From NCBI RefSeq assembly GCF_030758775.1, contig NZ_CP132384.1, positions 1,674,001-1,738,000 of the forward strand: 64,000 bases of DNA. Direction: 5' to 3'. Position numbers and translations under genes: made by a program. Positions 18,717-28,278 of this stretch are shown piece by piece. The DNA comes from Bifidobacterium asteroides. Its GTDB lineage: Bacteria > Actinomycetota > Actinomycetes > Actinomycetales > Bifidobacteriaceae. The number at the start of each line of letters is the position of its first letter. The first letter of the stretch is position 1. The notes beneath the pieces were generated by a model that worked only from the letters and a program-made list of their open reading frames with translations, was not told the origin of the DNA and did not search any database.

Positions 18717-20054
18717 ATGAGCAAAGGATTCGCAACAAAAGCCGTCCATGACGGCTATGACTGTCAAAGTCAGGGCGGAGGCGCGGCCAGCGTCCCCATC
18801 TACCAGTCGGCCGCCTTTGACATGGTCACCGCCGACCGGGGAGATGCCCTGGCCGCCGGCGAAATTCAAGGGTTCTCTTACTCGCGCCTGGCCAACCCCA
18901 CCGTCAAGGTCCTGGAGGAGCGTCTGGCCAGTCTGGAGGGTGGCAAGGGGGCTGTGGCCATGGCTTCAGGGATGGCCGCCGTGTCATCCGCCCTCATGTG
19001 TGCAGCCGAAGGTGGCGGGAGACTGATCTCCCCTGTCGATCTTTATGGAACATCCGTGGATACCATGAAGACCTTCTTTCCCAACTTCGGCATCGAAACG
19101 GATTTTGTGGACGACATCAACGACCTTGAGGCAGTGGAATCCCTGATCCAGGACGACACCAGGGCCATCTTCGCTGAGTCCGTGGCCAATCCGTCCACAG
19201 CCATAGCCGACATCCCTGGCCTGGCCGACCTGGCCCACCGGCATGGACTGGCCCTGATCGTCGACAATACGGTGCCCACGCCGTACCTGCTCAACCCGAT
19301 CGACTTCGGTGCCGACATCGTCGTGCATTCGACCACCAAGGGGATCAGCGGCCATGGCAATGCCCTGGGCGGGGTCATCGTGGATGCGGGACGGTTCGAC
19401 TGGGGCAATGGCCGCTTCCCGCAGATGAGCCAGCCCGAGCTGATCATCAGCGACGAGCGGCACGGGTCCATGGTCAGCTTTCTGGATGCCTTCGGCAAGA
19501 TGGCCTTCCTGCACAGGGTCCATACCAAGTACCTGCACACCTTTGGGGCGGTCATGAGTCCCTTCACCGCCTATCTGCAGCTGACGGGCCTTGAGACCCT
19601 GGCCCAACGGGTCGCCACCGAGGTGAAAACGGCAACAACCCTGGCCCGCCACCTGCTGACCATCCCCCAGGTGGAGCAGGTCAACTATTCGGGCATACCC
19701 GAGGGGCGGCACCAGGGCGATGCAGACCAGCAGGACCGCCTGGCATCGACCCTGCTGCCCAAGGGCGTCGGCACGATTCTCTCCTTCAAGGTCCAAGGGG
19801 GCTACGAGCAGGTCAAGCGCATCGTGGACTCGGTGCGTCTCATGAGCTACATGCCCAACATCGGCGACTGCCGCACCCTGATTGTGGACCCGGCCAGGAT
19901 CACCCACAGGGAGGTTCCAGAACCCTACCGCCTCAGCGCCGGTGTGGGCGACGACCTGATTCGAATCTCCGTAGGCCTGGAGAACCCGGACGACCTGATC
20001 GCCGATCTGGATCAGGCCTTTGCGGCCGCCTACCAGGGCGCTCTCCAAGGCTGA
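18717..20054 (+). CDS. metY: O-acetylhomoserine sulfhydrylase / Cys-Met metabolism PLP enzyme
   Basis: 445-aa member of the Cys/Met metabolism PLP family. Motifs: YSRLANPTVKVLEERLASLEG, FAESVANPS, the PLP lysine in HSTTKGISGHGNALGG and LDAFGKMAFLHRVH. Its length and the GHG motif after the lysine fit MetY-type sulfhydrylases better than cystathionine gamma-synthase (about 380 aa), but methionine gamma-lyase activity is possible. Last gene of the plus-strand cassette, so it probably uses what the transporter imports as a sulfur source (inference). Confidence 0.82.
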   Translation: MSKGFATKAVHDGYDCQSQGGGAASVPIYQSAAFDMVTADRGDALAAGEIQGFSYSRLANPTVKVLEERLASLEGGKGAVAMASGMAAVSSALMCAAEGGGRLISPVDLYGTSVDTMKTFFPNFGIETDFVDDINDLEAVESLIQDDTRAIFAESVANPSTAIADIPGLADLAHRHGLALIVDNTVPTPYLLNPIDFGADIVVHSTTKGISGHGNALGGVIVDAGRFDWGNGRFPQMSQPELIISDERHGSMVSFLDAFGKMAFLHRVHTKYLHTFGAVMSPFTAYLQLTGLETLAQRVATEVKTATTLARHLLTIPQVEQVNYSGIPEGRHQGDADQQDRLASTLLPKGVGTILSFKVQGGYEQVKRIVDSVRLMSYMPNIGDCRTLIVDPARITHREVPEPYRLSAGVGDDLIRISVGLENPDDLIADLDQAFAAAYQGALQG

Positions 20055-20153
20055 GTCCCCTTTACATCACCAAACCCGTTCTGCTCCCAGCAGTATCTTC
20101 AGATAATGCGGAGCAGGCATATAAGCAGATTTATATAAAGACGAAACCTTGTA

Positions 20154-20185
20154 TAAAAAAGGACCCGACCAAATGGTCGGGTCCT
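20154..20185 (-). terminator. Rho-independent terminator of the tRNA-rpmG transcript
   Basis: 11-bp GC-rich stem AGGACCCGACC/GGTCGGGTCCT (20160-20185), loop AAAT, then a six-T run on the minus strand. Confidence 0.85.
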
Positions 20186-20210
20186 GATGAAGCCAAAAGA
20201 CGGGAAGAAC

Positions 20211-20378
20211 TCAGCGGGTCTCCCGGTGCAGGGTATGCTTGCCGCAACGGGGGCAGAACTTCTTGAGCTCCAGACGGTCAGGAGTGTTACGACGGTTCTT
20301 GGTCGTAATGTAATTACGCTCCTTGCACACGGTGCACGCCAGCGTAATGCCAGGACGGATATCTGCGGCTTTTGCCAT
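20211..20378 (-). CDS. rpmG: 50S ribosomal protein L33
   Basis: 55 aa: [18 protein letters not shown] at the start, then the [20 protein letters not shown] block and [14 protein letters not shown]. It is the zinc-ribbon (C+) form, with four Cys in two CxxC pairs. Ribosome site AGGTGAACC. It follows three tRNA genes on the same strand and likely shares their promoter. Confidence 0.96.
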   Translation of the reverse strand: MAKAADIRPGITLACTVCKERNYITTKNRRNTPDRLELKKFCPRCGKHTLHRETR

Positions 20379-20424
20379 GGTTCACCTCTATAGTCGTTGC
20401 ACGACCGACGTATGTCGGCCACAG

Positions 20425-20498
20425 TAGCGAGGAAGAGACTCGAACTCTTGACCTTACGATTATGAGTCGTACGCTCTAGCCAGCTGAGCTACCCCGCC
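20425..20498 (-). tRNA. tRNA-Met(CAT)
   Basis: 74 nt. Acceptor GGCGGGG pairs with CCTCGCT with two G-T pairs; anticodon loop contains CAT and the T-loop is TTCGAGT. The first pair is G-T and there is no three-GC stack in the anticodon stem, so it is the elongator form. CCA is not encoded. Confidence 0.95.
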
Positions 20499-20502
20499 AG
20501 AG

Positions 20503-20574
20503 AGCCTCGGGTGAGAATCGGACTCACGACCTCTTCCTTACCAAGGAAGTGCTCTGCCACTGAGCTACCGAGGC
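20503..20574 (-). tRNA. tRNA-Thr(GGT)
   Basis: 72 nt. Acceptor GCCTCGG/CCGAGGC, anticodon loop TTGGTAA reading ACC/ACT, T-loop TTCCGAT-like region TCCGATT. CCA is not encoded. It is 4 nt upstream of tRNA-Met. Confidence 0.95.
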
Positions 20575-20575
20575 G

Positions 20576-20657
20576 TGGCGGATAGAGGATTCGAACCTCT
20601 GAAGCATTACGCGGCTGATTTACAGTCAGCTCCCTTTGACCGCTTGGGAAATCCGCC
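20576..20657 (-). tRNA. tRNA-Tyr(GTA)
   Basis: 82-nt class II tRNA. Acceptor GGCGGAT/ATCCGCC, anticodon GTA in loop CTGTAAA, long variable arm and TTCGAAT T-loop. CCA is not encoded. First of the tRNA trio and one base from tRNA-Thr, so the trio must be processed from one transcript. Confidence 0.96.
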
Positions 20658-20697
20658 ATGCCGCACTAGAACCGGAGCTCCGTACGGCAACTTGCCT

Positions 20698-20726
20698 ATA
20701 ATGACATGTTTTTCTGTTTTCCGCAA
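20698..20726 (-). promoter_or_regulatory. Promoter of tRNA-Tyr/Thr/Met-rpmG
   Basis: Minus strand: -35 TTGCGG (20721-20726), 17-nt spacer, -10 CATTAT (20698-20703), about 40 nt before tRNA-Tyr. Confidence 0.55.
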
Positions 20727-20773
20727 GTCCCGCTCCAACGTCGTGTCTTCCGCGTCAGGGCGGGACAGACCGG

Positions 20774-21829
<1,056 letters not shown>

Positions 21830-21939
21830 TCAGTCTACCGCATGGACGGACCCGGCCTGTGGATGTGGATACCAAAGGGCCGGCGCCGCCCTCAAAGACG
21901 GCACCGACCAGGGATTGCATATGCCTTAGGGCAGATGCA

Positions 21940-24135
21940 TTAGAGCATGCAGCTGACGCAGCCCTCGACCTCGGTGCCCTCCAGCGCCTGCTGGCGGATT
22001 CTGATGTAGTAGAGGGTCTTGATCCCCTTGCGCCAGGCGTAGATCTGAGCCTTGTTCAGGTCGCGGGTGGTGGCCGTATCGGGGAAGAAGAGGGTCAGCG
22101 AGAGCCCCTGATCCACATGCTGGGTGGCCTCGGCGTAGGTGTCTACGATCTTCTTCCAGCCGATCTCGTAAGCGTCCTCGAAGTAGTCCAGGTTCTCGTT
22201 GGTCATGTAAGGGGCCGGGTAGTAGACGCGCCCGATCTTGCCCTCCTTGCGGATCTCGATCTTGGAGGCGATCGGGTGGATGGAGCTGGTGGAGTGGTTG
22301 ATGTAGGAGATGGACCCGGTCGGGGGGACGGCCTGGAGGTTCTGGTTGTAGATGCCGTCCTTGAGGATGGCCGCCTGGAGTTCCTTCCAGTCCTCCACCG
22401 TGGGGATGTGGACCTGATACTGGTCGAAGAGGTCCTTGATCCGCTGGGTCCTGGGCTCCAGGGAACGGCTGCCCTCGGTGTACTTGTCGAAGTAGTTCCC
22501 CTGTCCTGCCGGCTTGGCGTAGTCGGACTTGGCGAAGGAGGCGAAGGCCTTCCCCCGCTCCACGGCCAGGGCATGGGAGGCCCTGTAGGCGTGGTAGGCC
22601 ACGGTCATGAAGTACATGTCCGTGAAGTCCAGCCCCTCCTCGGACCCGTAGTGGATGCCCTCGCGGGCCAGGAAGCCATGGAGGTTCATCTGACCCAGGC
22701 CGATGGCATGGCCTTCATCGTTGCCCCTCTTGATGGAGGGGACGGCCTCGATGTTGGTGTGGTCGGAGACGGAGGTCAGGGCCCGCACCGAGGTTTCGAC
22801 CGTGTCAGCCAGTCCGCCGTCCATGGCCTTGGCGATGTTGAGGGACCCCAGGTTGCATGAGATGTCGCGGCCGATATGCTCGTAGTTCAGGTTCTCGGAG
22901 TAGGTGCTGGGCTCCTGGACCTGCAGGATCTCCGAGCAGAGGTTGGACATGGTGATCCGGCCGTCGATGGGGTTGGCCTTGTTGACCGTGTCCTCGAAGA
23001 GGATGTAGGGGTAGCCGGACTCGAACTGGATCTCGGCCAGGGTCATGAAGAAGTCACGGGCGTCGATGTACTTCTTGTGGATCCGCTTGTCCTTGACCAT
23101 CTCCTCATAGTGCTCGGTGATGGGGATGTCAGCGAAGGGCTTGCCGTAGACCCGCTCCACGTCGTAGGGCGAGAAGAGAGCCATGGGCTCCTTGCGCTTG
23201 GCCAGCTCGAAGGTGATGTCGGGGATGACCACGCCCAGGGCCAGGGACTTGATGCGGATCTTCTCGTCCGCGTTCTCCCGCTTGGTATCCAGGAAGCGCA
23301 TGATGTCGGGGTGGTGGGCCGACAGGTAGACGGCGCCGGCACCCTGGCGGGCGCCCAGCTGGTTGGCGTAGGAGAAGGAATCCTCCAGGAGCTTCATGAC
23401 CGGAACCACGCCGCTGGACTGGTTCTCGATGTGCTTGATGGGCGCGCCCATCTCGCGCAGGTTGCTGAGCAGCAGGGCCACGCCGCCGCCCCTCTTGGAC
23501 AGCTGCAGGGCGGCGTTGACGCCGCGGGAGATGGACTCCATGTTGTCCTCGATGCGCACCAGGAAGCAGGAGACCGGCTCGCCGCGCTGGGCCTTGCCCA
23601 GGTTCAGGAAGGTGGGGGTGGCGGGCTGGAAGCGGCCGGAGATGATCTCGTCCGTGTACTTCATGGCGGCCTGCTCGTCCCCGTCGGCCAGTTCCAGGGC
23701 CACGGCCACGCAGCGCTGGGGGAAGTCCTCCAGGTAGCGCTTGCCGTCGAAGGTCTTCAGCGCGTAGGAGGTGTAGAACTTGAAGGCGCCCAGGAAGGTC
23801 TCGAATTCGAAGCCGCTCTCGGCCGCATGCTTATAGATCCTGTCCAGGAACTCAGGGGTGTAACGATCGAAGACCTTCCGGTCGTAGTACTCGTGATCCA
23901 GGAGGTAGGCGATCCTCTCGGCCGTGGAGGGGAAGGTCATGGTGTTGGGCCGCACGTGCCGGTCCATGTACTGGCGCTCGGCCTCGTGGTCCTTGTCGAA
24001 CTGGATCCTGCCGTCCTTGTCGTACAGGTTCAGCATGGCGTTCAGGGCATGGTAGTCGTGAGCCGGATCGAAGGTCTCTTCATCCTCGGATGCGGTCCTG
24101 TCCAGGGCCAGGGACGTGTCCTCGTTTGCTCCCAT
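21940..24135 (-). CDS. nrdE: Class Ib ribonucleotide reductase, large subunit
   Basis: About 731 aa from the ATG at 24135, which has AAAGGA 6 nt upstream (another ATG lies 15 nt earlier). It reduces ribonucleoside diphosphates. It contains [21 protein letters not shown] with an active-site Cys, [15 protein letters not shown], the radical-site region NLCSEILQ and [18 protein letters not shown]. The C-terminal CVSCML is the shuttle Cys pair reduced by NrdH or thioredoxin. It is the only nrdE in the window and must serve both nrdF products unless another copy lies elsewhere. No nrdH is adjacent. Confidence 0.97.
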   Translation of the reverse strand: MGANEDTSLALDRTASEDEETFDPAHDYHALNAMLNLYDKDGRIQFDKDHEAERQYMDRHVRPNTMTFPSTAERIAYLLDHEYYDRKVFDRYTPEFLDRIYKHAAESGFEFETFLGAFKFYTSYALKTFDGKRYLEDFPQRCVAVALELADGDEQAAMKYTDEIISGRFQPATPTFLNLGKAQRGEPVSCFLVRIEDNMESISRGVNAALQLSKRGGGVALLLSNLREMGAPIKHIENQSSGVVPVMKLLEDSFSYANQLGARQGAGAVYLSAHHPDIMRFLDTKRENADEKIRIKSLALGVVIPDITFELAKRKEPMALFSPYDVERVYGKPFADIPITEHYEEMVKDKRIHKKYIDARDFFMTLAEIQFESGYPYILFEDTVNKANPIDGRITMSNLCSEILQVQEPSTYSENLNYEHIGRDISCNLGSLNIAKAMDGGLADTVETSVRALTSVSDHTNIEAVPSIKRGNDEGHAIGLGQMNLHGFLAREGIHYGSEEGLDFTDMYFMTVAYHAYRASHALAVERGKAFASFAKSDYAKPAGQGNYFDKYTEGSRSLEPRTQRIKDLFDQYQVHIPTVEDWKELQAAILKDGIYNQNLQAVPPTGSISYINHSTSSIHPIASKIEIRKEGKIGRVYYPAPYMTNENLDYFEDAYEIGWKKIVDTYAEATQHVDQGLSLTLFFPDTATTRDLNKAQIYAWRKGIKTLYYIRIRQQALEGTEVEGCVSCML

Positions 24136-24186
24136 CGGGTGTCCTTTCATGAGTTTTGCGGTGATGATGCGTGTAATGAAATTGGC

Positions 24187-24684
24187 TCAGGACTCGGGGT
24201 GGTTGCGGAAGAAATCCACAACCCCGCGGCGGACCTTCTCCTGGTCCTCCTTGGTGCCCATGAGCTCGAAATAGTAGAGGAAGGGCACATTGCACTTGCG
24301 GGAGATGATGTCCCCCGCCATGCAGAAGGCCTCCCCGAAGTTGGTGTTGCCCGAGGCGATGACCCCGCGGATGCCGGCCCGGTTGGCCGGGTCGTTCAGA
24401 AAGCGCTTGATCTGCGGCATGACCGCCTTCTTGGCCGATCCGCCCCCATAGGTGGGGACGATCAGGATGTAGGGCTGTCGAATGTTGAGCGGCGGATCCT
24501 TGGGCCTCAGAGGGATGCGGAAGACGTCAATCCCCTCCTCGTCCAAATGGCAGTTGGCGATGAACCGGGCGGTGTTGCGCGAGGCCGATGAGAAGTAGAC
24601 CACAGCCCCCAGGCGCTGACCCTGGGCGGCGAACTCGGGAGCGCTGAGCTCCGAATCAGTTCCGGCGGTCTGCTGTTGCTCCAT
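24187..24684 (-). CDS. nrdI: NrdI flavodoxin-like RNR activase (copy 1)
   Basis: 165 aa. The flavin-binding loops [23 protein letters not shown] and IASGNTNFGEAFCMAG are clear. NrdI supplies the oxidant that assembles the Mn-tyrosyl cofactor in NrdF. It has an unusual ~25-aa polar N-terminal extension. First gene of nrdI-nrdE-nrdF. Confidence 0.94.
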   Translation of the reverse strand: MEQQQTAGTDSELSAPEFAAQGQRLGAVVYFSSASRNTARFIANCHLDEEGIDVFRIPLRPKDPPLNIRQPYILIVPTYGGGSAKKAVMPQIKRFLNDPANRAGIRGVIASGNTNFGEAFCMAGDIISRKCNVPFLYYFELMGTKEDQEKVRRGVVDFFRNHPES

Positions 24685-24777
24685 GCTTCCTCCTGATCAG
24701 GCCATCCAGAGCCTGTCTTGACGGTGATGCCCGCCCTGAGGACGGACCGATCAGAACCCGCCCAGCGCGAGCCTGAA

Positions 24778-24824
24778 CTACTATATGTGCTGTTGATATC
24801 GGAAACGGTGAGCATATATAGGGT
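24778..24824 (-). promoter_or_regulatory. Paired NrdR boxes upstream of nrdI-nrdE-nrdF
   Basis: Two 16-bp sites resembling the NrdR consensus acaCwATATATwGtgt: 24778-24793 (core CTATATGT) and 24809-24824 (minus strand core CTATATAT). Their centres are 31 bp apart, three helical turns, the spacing known for NrdR. They lie about 95-140 nt upstream of nrdI. NrdR represses RNR genes when dATP is high. Confidence 0.7.
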
Positions 24825-24859
24825 TTTCTGTGCCCAATATCACACCGTCTCCAACTGGC

Positions 24860-25924
24860 CTAGAAGTCCCAGTCATCGTCGTCCGTGGACTCGGAATGCC
24901 CCATGACGTAGGAGGAGCCCGAACCCGAGAAGAAATCATGGTTCTCGTTGGCCGATGGCGACAGGGCCGCCAGGATCTCCGAGCTGACATCGGTCTGGTC
25001 GGCTGCGAACCGGGCCGGGTAACCCAGGTTCATCAGCGCCTTGTTGGCATTGTAGCGGACGAAGGCGAAGACATCCTCGACGAAGGGGAAGCCCTCATAG
25101 ATCTGCCCGGAGTAGACCATCTCCAGATCGTAGAGCTTGTCCAGCAAATCGTTGGTGAACTTCTCCAGCATGGCCTGGTCGGCCTGGGTCCTCTCCTCCA
25201 GACCCCGCTGATACTTGTAGCCCGAGTAATAGCCGTGGATGGCCTTGTCGCGCAGGATCAGCCGGATCATGTCAGCCGTGTTCATCAGCTTGGCATGGCT
25301 GGAGAAGTAGAGGGGCAGGTAGAAACCTGCATAGAGCATGAGCGAGGAAAGCATGGTGGAGGCCACCTTGCGCTTCAGGGGATCCTCGCTGACATACTCG
25401 TGCAGGACCGTGTGGACGCGCTCCTGGAGGACATCGTTGGCCACGGCCCAGCGGTAGGCCTTGTCGATCTCCTCGCTGGAGCAGAGGGTGGAGAAGACCG
25501 AGGAATAGGAGCGGGCATGAACCGACTGCATGAAGGCGATATTGGTGTAGATGGCCTGCTCCTGCTCGGTGCGGGCGTGATCGATCTGCACCAGCTCGCC
25601 GATGGTGGCCTGGGTGGTGTCCAGCATGGTCAGCCCGGTGAAGACGCGGACCGTGGTCTGGCGCTCGTGATCGGTCAGCGTGTTCCAGGATGGGATGTCG
25701 TTGGACAGGGGCACCTTCTCGGGCAGCCAGAAGTTGGAGACCAGGCGGTTCCAGACCTCCAGATCCTTCTCATCGGTGATCTTGTTCCAATTGACCGGGC
25801 GAATCCTGGCCTCAGGGGTGACACGGTACTGGGGCGGGGTGATGGATTGGCGCATCATCTCGTCGTCGGCATAGACGCCGGCCTCTGACTTGGTGCTCTC
25901 TTCGGTGCTTTCCTGCTGGCTCAT
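24860..25924 (-). CDS. nrdF: Class Ib ribonucleotide reductase, small subunit (copy 2)
   Basis: 354 aa, a diverged paralogue of the product of 20774-21769, with the same motifs ([33 protein letters not shown]) and C-terminal DDDWDF. In the second motif EAVH has become KAIH: the residue before Ala is Lys, not Glu, at a position where copy 1 has a likely metal-ligand Glu. If that Glu is a ligand, copy 2 could be altered in metal binding. Its ATG overlaps the nrdI copy 2 stop by 4 bases. Confidence 0.92.
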   Translation of the reverse strand: MSQQESTEESTKSEAGVYADDEMMRQSITPPQYRVTPEARIRPVNWNKITDEKDLEVWNRLVSNFWLPEKVPLSNDIPSWNTLTDHERQTTVRVFTGLTMLDTTQATIGELVQIDHARTEQEQAIYTNIAFMQSVHARSYSSVFSTLCSSEEIDKAYRWAVANDVLQERVHTVLHEYVSEDPLKRKVASTMLSSLMLYAGFYLPLYFSSHAKLMNTADMIRLILRDKAIHGYYSGYKYQRGLEERTQADQAMLEKFTNDLLDKLYDLEMVYSGQIYEGFPFVEDVFAFVRYNANKALMNLGYPARFAADQTDVSSEILAALSPSANENHDFFSGSGSSYVMGHSESTDDDDWDF

Positions 25925-26409
25925 GACAAAACCGCCTTTCGTGAATCAGTCGACTGCTGCTGGAGCTGCACTCCCATTCCGGCCAGAATGGCCCTGACCG
26001 CTTGAACATCCTCGGAGGTGCCCAGCAGCTCGAAGCGATAGAGCTCAGGGACGCCGCACCGGCGGGCTATCAACGGGCCGGCCGCGCAATAGGCGCTGCC
26101 GAAGTTGCGGTTGCCCGAGGTGATGACCCCGCGGATCAGTCCGCGGTTGACCGGATTGTTCAGGAAGTGGATGACCTGCTTGGGCACGGCCCCCTTGGCT
26201 GACCCGCCCCCATAGGTGGGCACCAGCAGAAGGTAGGGCGCATCCATAACAGGCATGGGCTGGCGCCGTTCATACAGGGGGATGCGGATGGGCTCCTCCA
26301 CGCCCAGCCGCTGCACAAAGCGGTGGGTGTTGTTGGAGACGCTGGAGAAATACACCAGCCTGGAGGCGCCATCGGGAGGATCGTGCCGATCCACATCTGC
26401 TGAAGACAT
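25921..26409 (-). CDS. nrdI: NrdI flavodoxin-like RNR activase (copy 2)
   Basis: 162 aa from the ATG at 26409 (AAGGAG about 11 nt upstream); the frame is open for 20 more codons upstream, but those lie over an NrdR box. Flavin loops [23 protein letters not shown] and [16 protein letters not shown] are intact. Translationally coupled to nrdF copy 2, so this unit is a dedicated cofactor-assembly pair lacking its own nrdE. Confidence 0.92.
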   Translation of the reverse strand: MSSADVDRHDPPDGASRLVYFSSVSNNTHRFVQRLGVEEPIRIPLYERRQPMPVMDAPYLLLVPTYGGGSAKGAVPKQVIHFLNNPVNRGLIRGVITSGNRNFGSAYCAAGPLIARRCGVPELYRFELLGTSEDVQAVRAILAGMGVQLQQQSTDSRKAVLS

Positions 26410-26431
26410 AGTGACTGCTGCTCCTTGATAA

Positions 26432-26479
26432 ACACTATATGTTGGATATACTTGGCCAGCCAACCACAATATATAGGTT
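26432..26479 (-). promoter_or_regulatory. Paired NrdR boxes upstream of nrdI-nrdF copy 2
   Basis: Sites at 26432-26447 (ACACTATATGTTGGAT) and 26464-26479 (minus-strand AACCTATATATTGTGG), centres 32 bp apart. Both match the NrdR consensus better than the pair upstream of copy 1. Confidence 0.75.
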
Positions 26480-26599
26480 TATCCAAGACGACACAAGTTC
26501 ACAGGAGCAAAACCGCCCCCGCTGTGACATTCCATACAACAGCAGGGACGGCAGTCAAATGCTTTTACGATTGCGCGAGTGCGACCTTCAGTCGGAGGT

Positions 26600-27712
26600 C
26601 TAGTCCTTGGGCAAACCCTGTCGACGCAGGTCGGCGCAAACCTCCAGGACCCGGTCGTTGGCCTCCCTCTCCCCCACAGTGATGCGGATGCCCTCGCCAG
26701 GGAAAGTCCTGACCGACAAGCCTGCGTCGCGGAAACGCTGATCAGCCTGCGCGGAGGCCTGGCCCAGGGGCAGCCAGTAGTAGTTGGCCCGAGGTTGGGA
26801 GATCTTCCACCCCTGCTCCTGCAAACCAGCCAGTACTCTGGCCCGCTCCTGCTTGAGTGCCTGGACCCGTTCGGCCAGGCGGTCCTGTGCATCCAGGCTG
26901 GCCATTGCCGCCGTCTGGGCCACATCGGAGACGCCGAAGGGCAGGGCCACCTTGTTCATGCCGGCAATGATCGGCTCGGCAGCCACGGCGTATCCGATCC
27001 GCAGCCCCGCCAGTCCGTAGGCCTTGGAGAAGGTCCGGGCCACTATCACGTTGGGATGCTCGCGCATGAGTGACAATCCGTCGGCGCGGTCAGGGTCGTC
27101 GTTGAACTGTATATAGGCCTCGTCAAAGAGTACCGGCAGGTCGGCGGGCAGGGCCTGCAGCAGCCGTTCGGCCTGGTCGCGGCCGACGTTGGTCGCAGTC
27201 GGATTGTTGGGATTGTTGACGATGACCAGTCTGGTGTTGTCGTTGACCGCGGCGATCATGGCCTCGATGTCATGCCGTCCCTGCTTGTCCAGGGGCACGG
27301 GCACGCCGGTGGCTCCAGCCGAGGTGACGATGATGGGATAGGCCTCGAAGCTGCGCCAGGGGTAGACCACCTGGTCGCCATGACCGGCCACCAGGTCAAC
27401 CAGCTGGGTAATGACCTCAGTGGACCCGCAACCCAGCTGGATGCATGCGGGATCCACCCCGTGCAGCTGGGCCAGCCGCTCCACCAGACGGGTGCCATGC
27501 ATGTCCGGATAACGGTTCAGATGGCTCAAGGCCTGCTCCGAGACGGTCCGGAGCACGCCCGGCAGAGGCGGGTAGGGATTCTCGTTGCTGGAGATCTTGT
27601 AGCTGGTCAACCCGGGAACGGCTGGTGCCGGGCTGCCCTGCCGGTATCCGGGCAGGGAATCAATGCTGGCGCGATGACGATAGTACATGGGCACCATGCT
27701 AGTGGCCGCCAT
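26600..27712 (-). CDS. HisC-like histidinol-phosphate / aromatic aminotransferase
   Basis: 370 aa from the ATG at 27712 (GGAG 4 nt upstream); the frame is open 29 codons further, through a hairpin. PLP aminotransferase motifs: SSNENPYPPLP, VIVNNPNNPTATNVG, VLFDEAYIQF and RTFSKAYGLAGLRIGY with the PLP Lys. It belongs to the HisC group, whose actinobacterial relatives act on histidinol phosphate or aromatic 2-oxo acids. No his gene is adjacent, so an aromatic aminotransferase role is quite possible. Confidence 0.85.
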   Translation of the reverse strand: MAATSMVPMYYRHRASIDSLPGYRQGSPAPAVPGLTSYKISSNENPYPPLPGVLRTVSEQALSHLNRYPDMHGTRLVERLAQLHGVDPACIQLGCGSTEVITQLVDLVAGHGDQVVYPWRSFEAYPIIVTSAGATGVPVPLDKQGRHDIEAMIAAVNDNTRLVIVNNPNNPTATNVGRDQAERLLQALPADLPVLFDEAYIQFNDDPDRADGLSLMREHPNVIVARTFSKAYGLAGLRIGYAVAAEPIIAGMNKVALPFGVSDVAQTAAMASLDAQDRLAERVQALKQERARVLAGLQEQGWKISQPRANYYWLPLGQASAQADQRFRDAGLSVRTFPGEGIRITVGEREANDRVLEVCADLRRQGLPKD

Positions 27713-27760
27713 ATGTCTCCGCGGTGTCTGTTCCGCTGCACGGTCTCCCGAGACGCGAAT

Positions 27761-27791
27761 GGCCCCCGGTCCTTGCACAGGACCAGGGGCC
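27761..27791 (-). terminator. Hairpin after groES
   Basis: Arms 27761-27772 and 27780-27791 form a 12-bp stem with one C-A mismatch, 16 nt after the groES stop. No T-run follows. Confidence 0.5.
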
Positions 27792-27806
27792 ACTATCACC
27801 GCCTCT

Positions 27807-28100
27807 TTACTTGAGGATGGCCAGAACGTCGCGCGCGGACACGATCAGGTAGTCCTCGCCGCCGTAGTTGACCTCGGTGCCGCCATACTTGGAGTACAGA
27901 ACCTTGTCGCCAACCTTGACATCCATGGGGATGCGCTCGCCCTTGTCGTCACGACGGCCGGGGCCTGCCGCCAGCACCTCGCCCTGCTGGGGCTTCTCCT
28001 TGGCGGTATCGGGAATGACCAGCCCGGAAGCGGTCTTGGTCTCCGCCTCAGCCTGCTTGATGACGATCTTGTCTTCCAACGGTGTGAGTGAAATCGACAC
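27807..28100 (-). CDS. groES: Co-chaperonin GroES
   Basis: 97 aa. GTG start chosen because AGGAGG lies 8 nt upstream; an in-frame ATG 84 nt earlier would add unrelated residues. The mobile loop region [22 protein letters not shown] and the roof segment are conserved, with [10 protein letters not shown] near the end. It caps the GroEL chamber. No groEL is adjacent, as usual in bifidobacteria and many actinobacteria. Controlled by HrcA through the CIRCE at 28217. Confidence 0.97.
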   Translation of the reverse strand: MSISLTPLEDKIVIKQAEAETKTASGLVIPDTAKEKPQQGEVLAAGPGRRDDKGERIPMDVKVGDKVLYSKYGGTEVNYGGEDYLIVSARDVLAILK

Positions 28101-28202
28101 TGTGGACCTCCTACATCTTGTGAGAACAGCCAATGAACCCACGCCGGAACGTCGATGAGAGGCTGACGAACACTCACCACGCATTCCTTTGCGCTACAAG
28201 CC

Positions 28203-28243
28203 ATAGTAGCGCGAAATTAGCACTCTGCCAACTTGAGTGCTAA
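28203..28243 (-). promoter_or_regulatory. CIRCE (HrcA operator) overlapping the groES promoter
   Basis: A perfect inverted repeat TTAGCACTC-N9-GAGTGCTAA spans 28217-28243. The minus strand has -35 TTGGCA (28226-28231, inside the CIRCE spacer), a 17-nt spacer and -10 TACTAT (28203-28208). HrcA binding would block the polymerase directly. Confidence 0.93.
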
Positions 28244-28278
28244 CGCTGGTGGTGAAAGATCAATCGCCGATTGATCCC

